Origin: an uncultured Acidobacteriota bacterium | GTDB lineage: Bacteria > Acidobacteriota > Blastocatellia > RBC074 | Assembly (NCBI GenBank): GCA_902825875.1 | Contig: CADECP010000020.1 | Location: 1 to 64,000, forward strand | DNA: 64,000 nucleotides | Reading direction: 5' to 3' | Shown: positions 1-10,000 of the stretch, piece by piece | Layout: the number at the start of each line of letters is the position of its first letter | Position numbering within the stretch: the first letter of the stretch is position 1 | Translations under genes and position numbers: made by a program | The notes under the pieces: model-generated | Databases searched by the model: none | What the model was told of the DNA's origin: nothing | Seen by the model: only the letters and a program-made list of their open reading frames with translations

Positions 1-2531
1 CGCAAAACCTGTTTGGCGTGTTTGCGCTTGATTTGTGTACGGCTTGGGCGGTTGGTGATGGCGGTGTGATTTTGAAAACCACCAACGCCGGACAAAGCTG
101 GATACCGCAAACCAGCGGCGTGACGACGGCTTTGCGCGACATTCATTTCATCAACGCCGATCGTGGTTGGGCGGTTGGCGACGGCGGAATCATTCTGGTC
201 ACGTGGAATGGCGGCGCAACGTGGACGCCTGAAACCAGCGGCACGACAGCCGATTTGCGCGGCGTTCACACCAACACGATCAACGCGGTTTACGCTGTCG
301 GAGCCAACGGAACCATCGTCAAACGTACGCTTTGCAGTTACACGCTGTCGGCGACTATGGCTTCGTTTGCCGAAGCGGGCGGCAGCGGTTCGGTCAACGT
401 GACGACGACCGCCGGTTGTACGTGGACGGCGACCAGCAATGCCAACTGGATCACCATCAACAGCGGAACTCCCGGCAGCGGCAATGGCACATTGAATTTC
501 ACCGTCGCGGCGAACACCGGACTGGCTCGCACAGGGACGATCACCGTCGCTGGTCAAACCTTCACGGTGAATCAATCCGTCGCTTGTCCGACCATCGCGG
601 GCTTTACGCCTGCGCGCGGCGGCGCTGGCAGCAGCGTCGTCATCACCGGCACAAACCTGACCGAAGTCACAGCCGTCCGCTTCGCCAACAACGTTGCGGC
701 GCAATTCACCGTGGGCAGCGCGACGCAATTGACCGCCACAGTTCCCGCCGGAGCCATTACCGGGCCAATCACAATCAGCAAAACCGGTTGCGGCGATGTG
801 CAAACGACGAACTTCATTTTCTGCAACCCGATCACGATCAACCCGGCGACGTTGAATTCAGGAACTGTTGGCGTGGCTTACAACCAAACGCTGACCGCCA
901 CAGGCGGCACAGCAGCCTATGGCTTCACCGTGACTGCCGGAGCTTTGCCGAACGGACTGACGCTGACCACTGGCGGCGTGCTTTCCGGCAATCCAACGGC
1001 GTTGGGAACGGCAAACTTCACCGTCACTGCAACCGACGCCAACGGCTGCACAGGCACGCGAGCTTATTCATTGCAGATTCTTCCGACGGGTTACGAAGCC
1101 GACGTGTTTCCGCGACCGAACGGCGACGTGAACGGTCAAGTGACGATGAGCGATTGGACGCAGATGGGACGCTTTGCCGCCGGGCTGGATTCCATTGGAG
1201 CAGGCAGCGAATTCCAACGCGCCGATTGTGCTCCGCGCGCGACGTTCGGCAACGGCCAGTTGAGCGCCAGCGATTGGGTGCAGGCTGGACGATACGCCGC
1301 AGGACTCGATCCTGTGGTTCCGATTGGCGGGCCGACTGCGCCGAGTTCGTTGACCGCAGACGAAGAACCGCTGGGCTTCGCCGCTGCCGAACCTTCGCTG
1401 GTTCGCGCGGAAATGGTGGCGAACAAATCGCTGGCTGGCGTCGGCAAAGATCAGCAAGTCATCAAGCTGATGGCGCAAGGCGGCGAAAACGCCTTGAGTT
1501 TCAGTCTGGTGTTTCAAAATTCATTATGGAAATTCCTTTCCGCCGAACTGACCGACGACACGGCAGGCGCGAGTTTGATCGTGAATCGTCAGGCAGAAGC
1601 CGAGGGCAAACTCGGCTTTATGTTCGCTTACCCGACCGGCAAGACTTTGCCGCCCGGAGAAATTCGTTTGTTCACGGTGACGTTCACTCCGGTGGAAGCT
1701 GCTGCCGATGCTTTGTTCGTAGGTTTTGGCGATGCTCCGCTGGCGCGCGAAGTCAGCGACGTGAACGCCAATCGTTTGCCGTCGAACTTTGTCGCCGATT
1801 ACAGCTTTGCGGGAGCGACGGCTTGCGCGAATGTTTCCGCCGCCAGCTTTGCGGCTGACCGATTGGCAGCGGAACAGATCGTCGCGGCGTTCGGTGTCAA
1901 TTTGGCGACAACGACTGAATCCGCGTCATCGTTGCCGCTGCCGACAACGCTCGGCGGCACTTCGGTCAAAATCACAGACGGCAAAGGCGCTGAACATCTG
2001 GCAGGGTTGTTTTTCGTTTCGCCGACGCAAATCAATTACCTGTTGCCCGAAGGACTGGCCGAAGGCATTGCGCGCGTGACGATTACAGCAAACGGAAATG
2101 CGTCAATTGGTTTGATTGATGTTGCGCCGGTTGCGCCAAGCCTTTTCACCGCCAACGCCGACGGACGCGGTCTGGCCGCAGCCGTGTTGCTGCGCGTTCG
2201 CGCCGACGGTTCGCAAAGCTACGAACCGGTCACGCGCTTCGATTCGGCGTTGAATCGTTCGGTCGCAGTGCCGATTGTCTTCGGCGAACCGGGCGAACAA
2301 CTCTTCCTGCTTCTGTACGGAACCGGCTTGCGCCACCACAAAGGCGCGATTCAGGCCACAGTTGGCGGCGTTGAAGCTGCCGTGCCTTTTGCCGGTGAAG
2401 CGGGCGGCTTTGTCGGACTCGATCAATTGAACCTGAGCTTGCCGCGCAGCGTGGCAGGACGCGGCGAAATTGCGATTCAAGTCAACTTCGGCGACCGAAC
2501 GGCGAATCCGGTGACAGTGGTTGTTCGCTGA
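1..2531 (+). CDS. Multidomain secreted protein (YCF48, BACON, TIG, Ig-like, dockerin-like, TIGR03437), 5' partial
   Basis: The frame is open to the left edge, so the true start is outside the window; the GTG at 18 is just the first start-like codon. Numbering from there, residues 1-105 hold three YCF48/BNR-like blades (AWAVGDGG, GWAVGDGG, VYAVGANG). Next come a BACON domain (about 108-188), an IPT/TIG domain (190-268) and a putative Ig domain (268-355). Residues 357-432 carry two dockerin-like repeats (NGDVNGQVTMSDW and a degenerate second copy ending GNGQLSASDW). A cohesin-like beta region (about 456-600) and an acidobacterial TIGR03437 domain (about 601-837) complete the protein. Nothing catalytic is visible; the architecture fits an exported cell-surface protein. 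A terminator follows the stop codon. Domain calls come from recognisable motifs and are approximate. Confidence 0.85.
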   Translation, partial: QNLFGVFALDLCTAWAVGDGGVILKTTNAGQSWIPQTSGVTTALRDIHFINADRGWAVGDGGIILVTWNGGATWTPETSGTTADLRGVHTNTINAVYAVGANGTIVKRTLCSYTLSATMASFAEAGGSGSVNVTTTAGCTWTATSNANWITINSGTPGSGNGTLNFTVAANTGLARTGTITVAGQTFTVNQSVACPTIAGFTPARGGAGSSVVITGTNLTEVTAVRFANNVAAQFTVGSATQLTATVPAGAITGPITISKTGCGDVQTTNFIFCNPITINPATLNSGTVGVAYNQTLTATGGTAAYGFTVTAGALPNGLTLTTGGVLSGNPTALGTANFTVTATDANGCTGTRAYSLQILPTGYEADVFPRPNGDVNGQVTMSDWTQMGRFAAGLDSIGAGSEFQRADCAPRATFGNGQLSASDWVQAGRYAAGLDPVVPIGGPTAPSSLTADEEPLGFAAAEPSLVRAEMVANKSLAGVGKDQQVIKLMAQGGENALSFSLVFQNSLWKFLSAELTDDTAGASLIVNRQAEAEGKLGFMFAYPTGKTLPPGEIRLFTVTFTPVEAAADALFVGFGDAPLAREVSDVNANRLPSNFVADYSFAGATACANVSAASFAADRLAAEQIVAAFGVNLATTTESASSLPLPTTLGGTSVKITDGKGAEHLAGLFFVSPTQINYLLPEGLAEGIARVTITANGNASIGLIDVAPVAPSLFTANADGRGLAAAVLLRVRADGSQSYEPVTRFDSALNRSVAVPIVFGEPGEQLFLLLYGTGLRHHKGAIQATVGGVEAAVPFAGEAGGFVGLDQLNLSLPRSVAGRGEIAIQVNFGDRTANPVTVVVR

Positions 2532-2554
2532 GCTTGGCGCAACCTGCCCAACAC

Positions 2555-2585
2555 AGGGCAGCCTCGTCAGGCTGCCCTACTTTTT
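2555..2585 (+). terminator. Rho-independent terminator
   Basis: A perfect 10-bp stem (2555-2564 with 2569-2578) and a CGTC loop are followed two bases later by five Ts (2581-2585). It lies 24 bases after the stop of the large secreted protein and before the transporter, so it separates the two units. Confidence 0.75.
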
Positions 2586-2705
2586 GCTGCGCCGCCTTTT
2601 GATGCTCGGCGTTGTGGTGTACCCTCTGCCGCAGTTTTGGCAGAAGTTTCATCCGTTTCCGAAACAACTCAAATCAACATTCTGAACAGGAGCACCCAAC
2701 CAACA

Positions 2706-4202
2706 ATGGCTGAATCCGCCGCTGCGCCTTCGTTTGAAAACGCCTCGAAGGAGTACAACATTTGGAGCGTAATCATCGCGTCCGCTGTCGGGACGATGAT
2801 TGAATGGTACGACTTTTATATTTTCGGTTCGCTCGCTGCAATCATTTCGCCGCTGTTTTATCCGCCGGGCAACGACACCGTGGCAATGATCGCCTACCTG
2901 ATGACGTTTGCCGTTGGCTTTGTCGTGAGACCGTTTGGCGCGCTGTTCTTTGGACGCATCGGCGATCTGGTCGGACGCAAGTACGCCTTTCTGGTGACGT
3001 TGCTGTTGATGGGCGCAGCCACGGCGGCAGTCGGATTTTTGCCGACGTACCAAACCATCGGAATGGCTGCGCCGATCATTCTGATTTTGATTCGCGTGCT
3101 GCAAGGATTGGCGCTCGGCGGCGAATACGGCGGAGCGGCGGTTTACGTCGCCGAACACGTTCCCGATCATCGCCGAGGTTTTTATACCAGCTTCATTCAG
3201 ATTACGGCGACGCTGGGATTGTTCGTGTCGCTGGCGGTGATTTTGACGATTCAATCGTTGATGTCGAAAGAAGCCTTCAGCGCGTGGGGCTGGCGAATTC
3301 CCTTCCTGCTTTCGATTTTACTGGTCGGCATGTCGTTATACATCCGCTTGCGAATGAAAGAATCACCGATCTTTCAGCACATAAAAACCGCCGGAATGAC
3401 TTCGGCTCAGCCGCTGAAAGAAGCCTTCACCAACCGCGAAAACCTGAAGCGCGTATTGATTTCTCTGTTCGGAGCCACCGCCGGACAAGGCGTCGTTTGG
3501 TACACCGGACAGTTTTACGCGCTGTTTTACCTGCAAACGATTTTGAAGGTAAATTCCCGAACGGCGAACATCATTGTGGCGGTCGCGCTGTTAATCGGCC
3601 TGCCGCTGTTCACAATTTTCGGAGCCATGTCAGATCGCATTGGTCGCAAAAAATTGATGATGGCCGGATGTCTGCTGGCGGTGATTTGTTACCTGCCGAT
3701 TTACAAAGCGATGGTGGCCGCGACGGGCAATGACATTGTCGCGGTGACTTCGGCAAAAAATCCGACGACCGGCGAATACAAATTGACGGCGGTGACTACG
3801 GTCAAAGACGCCGCCGGGCAGCCGGTGATTGACGCAGCAACTGGTCAGCCGAAACTCGAACCGGCGAAAGAAGCGTCCAGCCCGAACGTGCCGCTGTTGA
3901 TCCTGCTGGTGTTTCTGCAACTGATTTTTGTCTGCATGGTTTACGGGCCGATTGCGGCCTATCTGGTCGAAGCCTTCCCGGCGAAGGTTCGTTACACTTC
4001 GTTGTCGCTGCCGTATCACATCGGCAACGGAGTCTTCGGCGGATTGCTGCCGACGATTGGCCTGGTTTCCTGTGCGTGGACGGGGAACATTTATGCCGGA
4101 CTGGCTTATCCGATGATCGTCGCGGGAATCACGTTTGTGGTCGGTTCGATCTATCTGAAAGAAACTCACCACAATCGAATCTGGGATGAATTGAACAAGT
4201 AA
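2706..4202 (+). CDS. MFS transporter, metabolite:H+ symporter (MHS/ProP-like) family
   Basis: Inner-membrane secondary transporter of about 498 residues with the multiple hydrophobic segments of the major facilitator superfamily. MHS hallmarks are visible: the WYDFY segment in the first helix, the GRIGDLVGRKYAF loop after helix 2, LRVLQGLALGGEYGGA in helix 4, and SDRIGRKKLM between the two halves. The family moves organic acids, osmolytes or similar substrates with protons; the substrate cannot be read here. I chose the ATG at 2706 because AGGAG lies about 12 bases upstream; a TTG at 2637 would add 23 residues without membrane character. A hydrophilic insertion of roughly 60 residues, rich in K, T and P, separates two late helices and is longer than the usual loop. 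The gene appears to be transcribed alone. Confidence 0.9.
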   Translation: MAESAAAPSFENASKEYNIWSVIIASAVGTMIEWYDFYIFGSLAAIISPLFYPPGNDTVAMIAYLMTFAVGFVVRPFGALFFGRIGDLVGRKYAFLVTLLLMGAATAAVGFLPTYQTIGMAAPIILILIRVLQGLALGGEYGGAAVYVAEHVPDHRRGFYTSFIQITATLGLFVSLAVILTIQSLMSKEAFSAWGWRIPFLLSILLVGMSLYIRLRMKESPIFQHIKTAGMTSAQPLKEAFTNRENLKRVLISLFGATAGQGVVWYTGQFYALFYLQTILKVNSRTANIIVAVALLIGLPLFTIFGAMSDRIGRKKLMMAGCLLAVICYLPIYKAMVAATGNDIVAVTSAKNPTTGEYKLTAVTTVKDAAGQPVIDAATGQPKLEPAKEASSPNVPLLILLVFLQLIFVCMVYGPIAAYLVEAFPAKVRYTSLSLPYHIGNGVFGGLLPTIGLVSCAWTGNIYAGLAYPMIVAGITFVVGSIYLKETHHNRIWDELNK

Positions 4203-4209
4203 GGAATTC

Positions 4210-4444
4210 GGTACGGAGCGGTAGCGACCGAGTTGGTTTGAAGTAAATTCGGTACGGAACCGAGAGCGGTAGCGACCGGGTTGGTTTGAAGTAAATTCGG
4301 TACGGACCGAGAGCGGTAGCGACCGGGTTGGTTTGAAGTAACACTGACGAAAGAACCCAGTCACTACCGCTCCTGGTTCCGTACCAAGCTCGCACGGAAA
4401 GAACCCAGTCACTACCGCTCCTGGTTCCGTACCAAGCTCGCACG
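4210..4444. repeat. Amplified palindromic (REP-like) repeat array: three direct and two inverted units
   Basis: Three head-to-tail units begin GGTACGGA at 4210 (a short, 41-base copy), 4251 (48 bases) and 4299 (one base deleted). They are followed by two identical 48-base units in opposite orientation (4349-4396 and 4397-4444) that end GTTCCGTACC plus an AAGCTCGCACG tail. The core GAGCGGTAGCGAC and its complement GTCACTACCGCTC alternate, so the whole array could fold into long hairpins. The same core forms a single perfect palindrome at 17942-18029. No gene lies in this stretch; frames across it are by-products of the repeat. Confidence 0.85.
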
Positions 4445-4469
4445 GGCCATTTTTGCCCCCATCCTCAAG

Positions 4470-4805
4470 CTACTTCGGCGCAGGCATTTCGGAAACTTGC
4501 CAGGCAACAACGCCAATGAAAATCAGCGCAAACACAATGACCAGAACTACAAACAGACTCGGCATCCAACTGTTTTTTTCCAATTCGCCAGCTTCGGCTA
4601 GCGCATTGGGTAAACGAAAATGGCTGTCGTCCTGACGCAAGATGCCGAAATTGTCTGCTGTATGGTTCAGGCTGATTGCCGTTGTTGGCGACAATAATTT
4701 GTCAGCTTGAACCGGCGAACCAATCGCCACCAGTTTGGCCAATCCACCTTTGACCGCGCGTTTTCGTTTTCTCAGCCAACGTTTGGCGACTTTGTTTCGC
4801 TTCAT
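4470..4805 (-). CDS. Small hypothetical membrane protein downstream of corA
   Basis: Protein of 111 residues. The N-terminus is very basic ([16 protein letters not shown]), the middle is polar, and one hydrophobic helix lies near the C-terminus (about residues 80-103, [20 protein letters not shown]) before a short tail. Its ATG overlaps the corA TGA stop (ATGA at 4802-4805), so translation is probably coupled to corA. I do not recognise a family. The coupling suggests an accessory to the CorA-type channel, but that is inference from position only. The REP-like array lies just beyond its stop. Confidence 0.6.
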   Translation of the reverse strand: MKRNKVAKRWLRKRKRAVKGGLAKLVAIGSPVQADKLLSPTTAISLNHTADNFGILRQDDSHFRLPNALAEAGELEKNSWMPSLFVVLVIVFALIFIGVVAWQVSEMPAPK

Positions 4806-5770
4806 AGCCAGTTGATCCTGCGAAAGTAAAAGTACAAGGCAATTCCTATAACCAGCATGAAACTGAGCGCGCCGACGTATCCGTATCGCGTGCCGAGTTC
4901 CGGCATAAACTGAAAGTTCATGCCGTAGATGCTGGAAATCAGTGTGATGGACATCAGGATCGCCGAAATCGAAGTCAGTTGTTTCATAACCTTGTTCAGC
5001 CGATTGCCCGATACAGACAAGTACGCATCCATCGTCGAACCGACAATTTCGCGCAAAGTATCAATGGCTTCGACAACGCGGATCAGGTGGTCGTAAACAT
5101 CCTGAAAGTACATCAGCGTTTCGCGCGAAAAAATCGGTTGATCGCGTTTCAACAGCATATTGAAAATTTCGCGCACAGGCGAAACAGCGCGGCGCATAAA
5201 CAGCAGTTGTTTTTTGACGCGAAAAATCTCTTCCAAAGCTTCGGGGTGAAAATCGTCGAAGATGTGCTCTTCCAGGTCTTCCAGCCGGTCGGACAGCCGA
5301 TCGAGCAACGACAGGTATTCATCCACGATCGTGTCAATCATAAGATAAGTGACGATTCCGGTTCGGCGTTCGGCCAAATCCGTGCGGCTTTGCCAATGTT
5401 TACGAGCGGCTTCGATGGCGCGAATCGTCTGGCTGTGAACCGTGACAATGTAATTCGGCCCCAAAAAAATGTTCAGCTCGCGCAGTTCCAACTGATGGTC
5501 TTCGTTCAAACTGGCTTCGTACAGCACGATGAAATAATAGCCGGAGTATTCGTCAATTTTCGGGCGTTGGTGTGGATGGCGGCAATCTTCGATGGCCAGA
5601 GGGTGAAAGCCGAATTCGCGTGCCAGATCGTCGAAATCCTGATCTTGCGGGTCGGTCACATCCGCCCAGATGACCGATAACGGCTGTTGGCAAAAATCGC
5701 TGATTCGATCCGGGTCGTTGAATTCTGTGAAACCGAGCGAGGAACGATCCAGCACCAGGGTGTTAATCAT
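4802..5770 (-). CDS. corA: CorA family divalent cation (Mg2+/Co2+) transporter
   Basis: Protein of 322 residues, the usual CorA length. The N-terminal soluble alpha/beta domain includes [16 protein letters not shown], a segment typical of the family. A long helical stretch follows, then two C-terminal membrane helices. The signature YGMN selectivity motif (about residues 281-284, [11 protein letters not shown]) closes the first helix, and the second runs to a basic end (FYFRRINWL). CorA proteins form inner-membrane pentamers that let Mg2+ and related ions in. A small secreted protein gene lies 11 bases upstream and a one-helix protein overlaps the stop codon, suggesting a three-gene unit on the minus strand. 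Confidence 0.93.
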   Translation of the reverse strand: MINTLVLDRSSLGFTEFNDPDRISDFCQQPLSVIWADVTDPQDQDFDDLAREFGFHPLAIEDCRHPHQRPKIDEYSGYYFIVLYEASLNEDHQLELRELNIFLGPNYIVTVHSQTIRAIEAARKHWQSRTDLAERRTGIVTYLMIDTIVDEYLSLLDRLSDRLEDLEEHIFDDFHPEALEEIFRVKKQLLFMRRAVSPVREIFNMLLKRDQPIFSRETLMYFQDVYDHLIRVVEAIDTLREIVGSTMDAYLSVSGNRLNKVMKQLTSISAILMSITLISSIYGMNFQFMPELGTRYGYVGALSFMLVIGIALYFYFRRINWL

Positions 5771-5781
5771 TCTGTCCTGAT

Positions 5782-6294
5782 TCAGTTAGTGGAATTGATG
5801 AACTTGCCGCCGCCCAACACATCATCCAAAGCGCGCAGCCGAATCTTTTTCACGTCGTTGATTTTTTCGATAATCGGTTCGCGGACGAGAAAAGGAACAT
5901 CGCGGTTGACGGTGTCCAAATTACGCGACTGTTTGAAAATGGCCTGCTCGATTTTTTTCAGGCAGTGGTTTCGATCTTTGATCTGCGAATCCGGCAATTT
6001 GCGCGTGTAATCGTTGGCGTAAATCACCAGAGAAGCGTACACGTCCACGTCCGTAATGGCGATGTCGAATTCATTGGCCTGAATGTTTTTCATCGCATTG
6101 GCCAATCGGGCGTCGGACATTTTCAACGTCGTTTCGACATGCGAACGCGGATTGGTTTGTTTGATGATGCCTTGGACTTCGTTTTCGTTCAGTTGGCGAG
6201 GCAACGCGCGGTCATCGGGCTTTTTGTCCTGACCGCTGACCAGTGAAACCAGCGCAAAAATCAGCAACAGATTGAAGATCGTCTTTGACGGCAT
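5782..6294 (-). CDS. Secreted hypothetical protein upstream of corA
   Basis: About 170 residues from the ATG at 6294. That start gives a clean signal peptide ([21 protein letters not shown], written here only as the N-terminal hydrophobic run), whereas the longer frame up to 6387 adds an unlikely N-terminus. The mature part is mostly helical and charged, with the repeated pattern [17 protein letters not shown] and [14 protein letters not shown] do not recognise a family. It ends 11 bases before corA and may be cotranscribed with it. An exported or periplasmic location is inferred from the signal peptide. Confidence 0.6.
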   Translation of the reverse strand: MPSKTIFNLLLIFALVSLVSGQDKKPDDRALPRQLNENEVQGIIKQTNPRSHVETTLKMSDARLANAMKNIQANEFDIAITDVDVYASLVIYANDYTRKLPDSQIKDRNHCLKKIEQAIFKQSRNLDTVNRDVPFLVREPIIEKINDVKKIRLRALDDVLGGGKFINSTN

Positions 6295-6389
6295 AACAAC
6301 TCTTCGGTTTGGCGAATCAATTTGGGGAAACCAGTCGTGGGGAGTGCGGCGATAAAAATAGCACTCCCGTTTGGCGAAGCCAACCAACG

Positions 6390-6947
6390 TTATTGCTTAT
6401 TCGCCTGAGTTTCCGCCAGGTCGCCAATGAATGGCAGTTTGAACATCTGGCCTTTGTAAGCTTGAAACATTGACCAGCCGGTTCCCGCCAACCACAACAG
6501 CGAGTGCAGGTTTGAAAGCGTCCGCGCCAGCCGCCACGGTAGCACAAGGCCAAAAATTCCAAGCACAATGCTTAGGGCAAACATGGCAATAAAGAGGAAG
6601 ATTGACTGATAGGCATGAAACCGGACGAATCGGTCTTTGTTATACGGCGGCAACACCAGAAACAAAATACCGGTCACGATAGACAACAAATAAGACAAGG
6701 CTCCGGCCACGTTTGACGACAACTCACCGCCAGTCGGACGCGACTGGTAAGGCGGTTGATATGGATGTTGATATTGTTGCTGGCCGAATTCCGGTTGCTG
6801 ATAATTCGGCGGAGTTTGATAAGTCGGTTGTTGATAAGTGGCTGGCGGCGTTTGCGGTTGGGTGGGCAACAACTGAGTGCCGCACTTGTTGCAAAACCGC
6901 GCCGTTTCCGCCACTTGCGATCCGCACTGAATGCAGTATTTGGTCAT
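6390..6947 (-). CDS. Zinc-ribbon membrane protein (DUF4870-like)
   Basis: Protein of 185 residues. The first 25 residues form a zinc ribbon with two CxxC pairs (CIQCGSQV and CNKCGTQL). A Q/P/Y-rich linker follows (repeats of TYQQP and YQPPYQ, residues about 35-75). The C-terminal part has three hydrophobic helices with the pattern LSYLLSIVTGILFLVLPPYNKDRFVRFHAYQS, which resembles DUF4870-type membrane proteins. Function is unknown; zinc-ribbon plus DUF4870 proteins are common in bacteria as small inner-membrane proteins. The start at 6947 is fixed by the zinc ribbon beginning at once. A palindromic element (6969-7028) sits in front of the start codon. Confidence 0.75.
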   Translation of the reverse strand: MTKYCIQCGSQVAETARFCNKCGTQLLPTQPQTPPATYQQPTYQTPPNYQQPEFGQQQYQHPYQPPYQSRPTGGELSSNVAGALSYLLSIVTGILFLVLPPYNKDRFVRFHAYQSIFLFIAMFALSIVLGIFGLVLPWRLARTLSNLHSLLWLAGTGWSMFQAYKGQMFKLPFIGDLAETQANKQ

Positions 6948-6968
6948 AATTTTTCTCTGTCAGGACGT

Positions 6969-7028
6969 GGGACACATTCAAATTGTCCCAGCGTTCCTCG
7001 AAAAGGCGGGACAATTTGGATGTGTCCC
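6969..7028. repeat. Inverted repeat of the CAAATTGTCC family
   Basis: Arms of 21 bases, 6969-6989 and 7008-7028, match as an inverted repeat at 20 of 21 positions. They begin and end with GGGACA/TGTCCC and contain CAAATTGTCCC. The element lies between the zinc-ribbon gene start and the end of the TamB-Omp85 gene, both on the minus strand. A related element lies at 23779-23846. It could act as a terminator-like hairpin or be a REP-type sequence; there is no T-run. Confidence 0.7.
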
Positions 7029-7035
7029 GCGAGTT

Positions 7036-10000
7036 TTAGAACGTCTGTCCGAAACGGATATGAATCGCGCCGCGCGGTTGTTGCAAAAACGCGCCGGGAA
7101 CTCCGGGAACGGCAAACGCGGGCGGGTTGAGCAAAAAGCCGTAATCCACGCCCACAGGCCCCAGCGGAGTGTTGAATCGCAATCCCGCGCCAACCGTGTG
7201 CGACATGTTTTTCCATCGAATGTCGTTGATGCGCCGGAAAACATTACCCAAATCGTAAAAAGGCACAAGTCGCAGCCGCTCGGTCAGCGGATAACGCATT
7301 TCGAAATTGAACACAGCCAGCGCATCGCCGCCAATCGGAACCAGAGTCGGCAGGATGAATCCCTGCCCGGCAGCCGGAGTTTGATTGGCGTTGAACAGCA
7401 CATCCTGCGGCCCGGCGGTTTCAAATCGGAAGCCACGCAGAGTCGTCGCGCCGCCTGAAAAGAATCGTTCGCTGATCGGCAAACGACGTTCGCTGTCTTC
7501 GATGGTTCCGTTGTTGTTGCGGTCGGTTTGGCGATAAGTGTCAGCCAGACCGATGCGCGCCGAAACAGCAAAAGTCGTATTGGCCAGCACCGAAGCATAA
7601 GGCGCTACGGTGTGGTAACGCTGGTAGGTGCCGAAAAATTTGTTGAACGATTCATTGCCGCCCAGCCTGTTCGACGCTATGGAATGGTCGGCACTGATCA
7701 ACTGGCCGCGCGAAGGATTCAAAATGTTGTCGCGCGAATCATTGGTGAACCCAACGGAAAACATCCCCAACCGTATGGCTTGTTCGTTGCGCGTGATTTC
7801 CGTGTCCGGCAACCCGGCAGTGTTGAACAGCTTGGCGCGTTCCAGGTTGTACCGAAAACGCAGCGAAACGCGGTCGTCCAGTTTGCGCTCGGTTTGAATG
7901 AAAGCCGCGAATCGTTCCAGACCGAACGGCTGGCTGTTCGGCACGTTTTCCAACTTGCCATCGCGGATTTGCCGCTGTCGCGTGAACGGCAGCAAGTTGC
8001 CGTTACGGTCGTAAAAGATCGAAATCGTCGTCGGCAATCGCCAACTGAACGGTCGCAAATCGGTAAAAGACAATTGCGCGAATTGTTCGCGCTGGCTGGC
8101 GCGCAATCTCAAACTCAACGCATCCAGCGAACCGCCCAAATTCGTGTTGGCGATTTCCACAAGCGCGCGCGCGCCATCGTCTGTGGAATATCCCAAACCG
8201 TAAACGAACAGCAGCGGTTTGGCTTCGGTCAGGTTGACTTCGATTTTGTGTGCCGAACCGTCAATACCGTTTGCATCTTTGATGGGAATGGCGCGAATGG
8301 CGACTTCGCGGAACGCATTGGTCGCATACAAATCGCGTTGAGTCCGGGCGATTTTGGTCGGAGTCAGCACATCGCCCGGTTTGAAATCGAAATATCGCCG
8401 AATCCAGCCCTGACCGGTTTTGCTGGTTCCTTTGATTTCGATGTTTTCGACGATGGCACGCGAACCTTCATTGATTTTATACACCAGCCCGACGCTGTCA
8501 TCGTCCAGTTCCAGGATTTGCAATTCGGCGTTGGTTTCCAGAAAGCCGCGTTCGGCATAAAGCTGTTTGATCGCCTGAGCGCCCAATCGCGCGCGCGTCA
8601 GCGAAAAAGCTTCGTTCTTTTGAATCGGCACGGCCTGACGCAATTCGTTCGCCGTCAAAATCGCATTGCCACGAAACGCCACATCGGCAATGTCGGATTG
8701 CCCGCCTTCGGCCACGTCGAAGATGACTATCAAATCATCGTTTTCGGGTTTGACGGCCAGTCGCGTGTTGACGCGCGCGTTGCGGTATCCAACATCCACC
8801 AGATAACGGCGAATGTATTCCGCATCGCTTCGCAACCTGGAATCGCTGGTCAGCCCGCGCACGCTTCCGCCGATAAAGGGAATGTTCTGCAGATACGGAA
8901 TGCCGCCGACTTTGCTTTCGACCTGCGACAACAAATCGCTGCGAATGTCCTGCCAGCGAATCAGCCGCGTGCCTTCGACGCGAATTTCTTTCAAGTCGTA
9001 AATCAGGTTCGGCGTCACGTCGTACATCACGCGCAAATCCTTGCTCGGGGCGCAATCCGCAGGTTCGCAACGCCACGCGACGTTGGCGAAAAAATATCCC
9101 TGTTCCTGCAAAAACTCCGTCAACCGCCGCTCGCCCAATCGTGCCAGCGAACGGCTGAAACCTTGCGACATCACGGGCAACAGTTCGCGCAGTTTTTTGC
9201 CGTCGAGTTTCAAATCGGGAACCGGGCTGACTTTGACCTGCGCTGATGGAAGTTTCTGACGCGCAGCCGCAGGCGTGGACGCAGCCGCATCCGGCAAGAT
9301 GTCCGGCGCAGGCGCAATGAAGCCCAACGAAAAGCGTTGGCGTCCGCGAAGTTCAATCGAAAACACGCCTTCACGCACGCCTTGCCGAGCCGCGCTGCCG
9401 CCTTGCGTGTAAGTCGCCAATCCAGAAAACCGATTGGAAAAAGTGTATTCCGCCAACGCGGTTTGATCCTGTTCGGTCGCCAGATTCGTCGAATAGCTCA
9501 GGTAAATGTTGCGCGAAAGCTGCTGCCCGACGGTCAATCGCGCTGCCGGGTTGGCGTTGGCGCGAATCACCGGGTCAATCTGAAACCGGCTGAGTCCCAG
9601 CAATTGCTCCGTCGGTTTGGAGATGAAACCGGACGACAGCAACGAAGCCGCCGCGCCGACTCCGGCGGAATTCAATCCTTGATTGCCCAACGATCCGGTT
9701 TCGGTTCTGCCGGTGGTGATCAGCGAAATGATTTCATCGCGCGTCAGTTGCGGTTCGGCGCGCAATTTCAATTCGATGGCGTCGGTTTTGCCGGACATAT
9801 CCAGAACCACGTGATACCCGCCGATGTCCGATTCCGCGACCAGACTCAGCGAAGGTTCGCCACCGCCTTGCGGCAAAACCAGATCGCCTTTGGTAATTTC
9901 GTACCGCTGGCCGCGAAACCGCACTGCGCCGCTTTCGGTAACAATTCGCCCGCGCGCGTCCGGGTCGCTGAGCGTTCCGCCAACTTCAAAGTTCGCCGAA

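Noticed and set aside
4210-4444. CRISPR array
   Set aside because: The units are adjacent without unique spacers and change orientation halfway; this is a palindromic repeat expansion. No cas gene is present.
7528-9246. A 572-codon plus-strand frame opposite the TamB-Omp85 gene, with several shorter ones
   Set aside because: Antisense shadows of a strongly biased long gene; arginine- and glutamine-rich translations with no domain.
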